From assembly GCA_019419525.1 (NCBI GenBank), contig DXZU01000004.1, positions 1 to 64,000 of the forward strand: DNA of 64,000 nt, given 5' to 3'. The notes beneath the pieces were generated by a model. That model saw nothing but the letters and a program-made list of their open reading frames with translations, was not told the origin of the DNA and did not search any database. Source of the stretch: Collinsella sp. (GTDB lineage Bacteria > Actinomycetota > Coriobacteriia > Coriobacteriales > Coriobacteriaceae). Positions 63,979-64,000 of this stretch are shown piece by piece (position 1 is the first letter of the stretch; each line of letters begins with the position of its first letter). The translations under genes were made by a program, and so were the position numbers.

Positions 63979-64000
63979 CCAAAACATTGAGTCAGCCTCT
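63979..64000. repeat. Start of another hairpin repeat copy, cut by window edge
   Basis: CCAAAACATTGAGTCAGCCTC closely matches the outer start of the left hairpin repeat (CCAAAACATGTACGTCAGCC). The remainder lies outside the window. Confidence 0.45.

Overview
The window looks like the replication-origin region of a Coriobacteriia chromosome, most likely Collinsella or a close relative. This is inferred from gene order and protein style; no database search was possible. The evidence is the core order rpmH-rnpA-yidD-yidC-jag-rsmG-parA-parB on the minus strand facing dnaA-dnaN-recF-DUF721-gyrB-gyrA on the plus strand, mostly GC-rich codon use, a gene order typical of actinobacteria, and AbiEi/DUF559-type and TQXA adhesin genes of the kind seen in gut Actinobacteria. 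Genes left of about 33 kb are mostly minus and genes to the right mostly plus, as expected for forks leaving an origin near 33-36 kb.

Left arm (1-33 kb). An AT-rich patch with a TraX-family gene lies between tRNA-Lys and a decayed repeat of the tRNA-Lys 3' flank. Then come an M29 aminopeptidase, a small membrane protein with purC, a histidine kinase/response regulator pair, a Tat lipoprotein coupled to a TSCPD protein, a substrate-binding protein overlapping a membrane diguanylate cyclase, purB, and tRNA-Gly with an unusual repeat-rich tail. A 1143-residue thioester/SpaA adhesin with an LPATG anchor follows. Next are an M28-like membrane protein split by a very long acidic insert, a PafBC-like WYL regulator pair, a DnaQ-DinG helicase, ddl, rlmN, and the partition block (a small membrane gene, parB, parA, three parS sites, rsmG).

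Origin (about 32.8-36.4 kb). A strong promoter drives rpmH leftward. Between rpmH and dnaN are DnaA-box-like TTTTCAACA motifs, a gene for a GHKL ATPase with a Pro/Gln linker and a C-terminal winged helix, and dnaA, whose recognition helix is atypical and whose coding sequence holds a parS-like site. An AT-rich tract precedes dnaN.

Right arm (36-64 kb). dnaN-recF-DUF721 and gyrB-gyrA are followed by a roughly 188-bp inverted repeat and a tRNA Ile-Ala-Ile cluster with no rRNA. Then come a bifunctional-nuclease-domain gene, two hypothetical genes, typA, a polymer-forming membrane protein, and a TRIC-like channel. An AbiEi/DUF559-type nuclease gene is enclosed by two inverted, covarying 82-83 bp hairpin repeats. 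After two tRNA-Ser genes come rpsF-ssb-rpsR-rplI, dnaB, purA, purD, a NUDIX hydrolase, an ABC exporter, a membrane protein and carA. The last 22 bases look like the start of another hairpin repeat.

Purine synthesis (purC, purB, purA, purD) is scattered on both arms rather than in one operon. The strongest candidates for something undescribed are the hairpin-bounded nuclease cassette, the tRNA-tail repeats, and the origin-linked GHKL/winged-helix gene together with the unusual DnaA and DnaA boxes.
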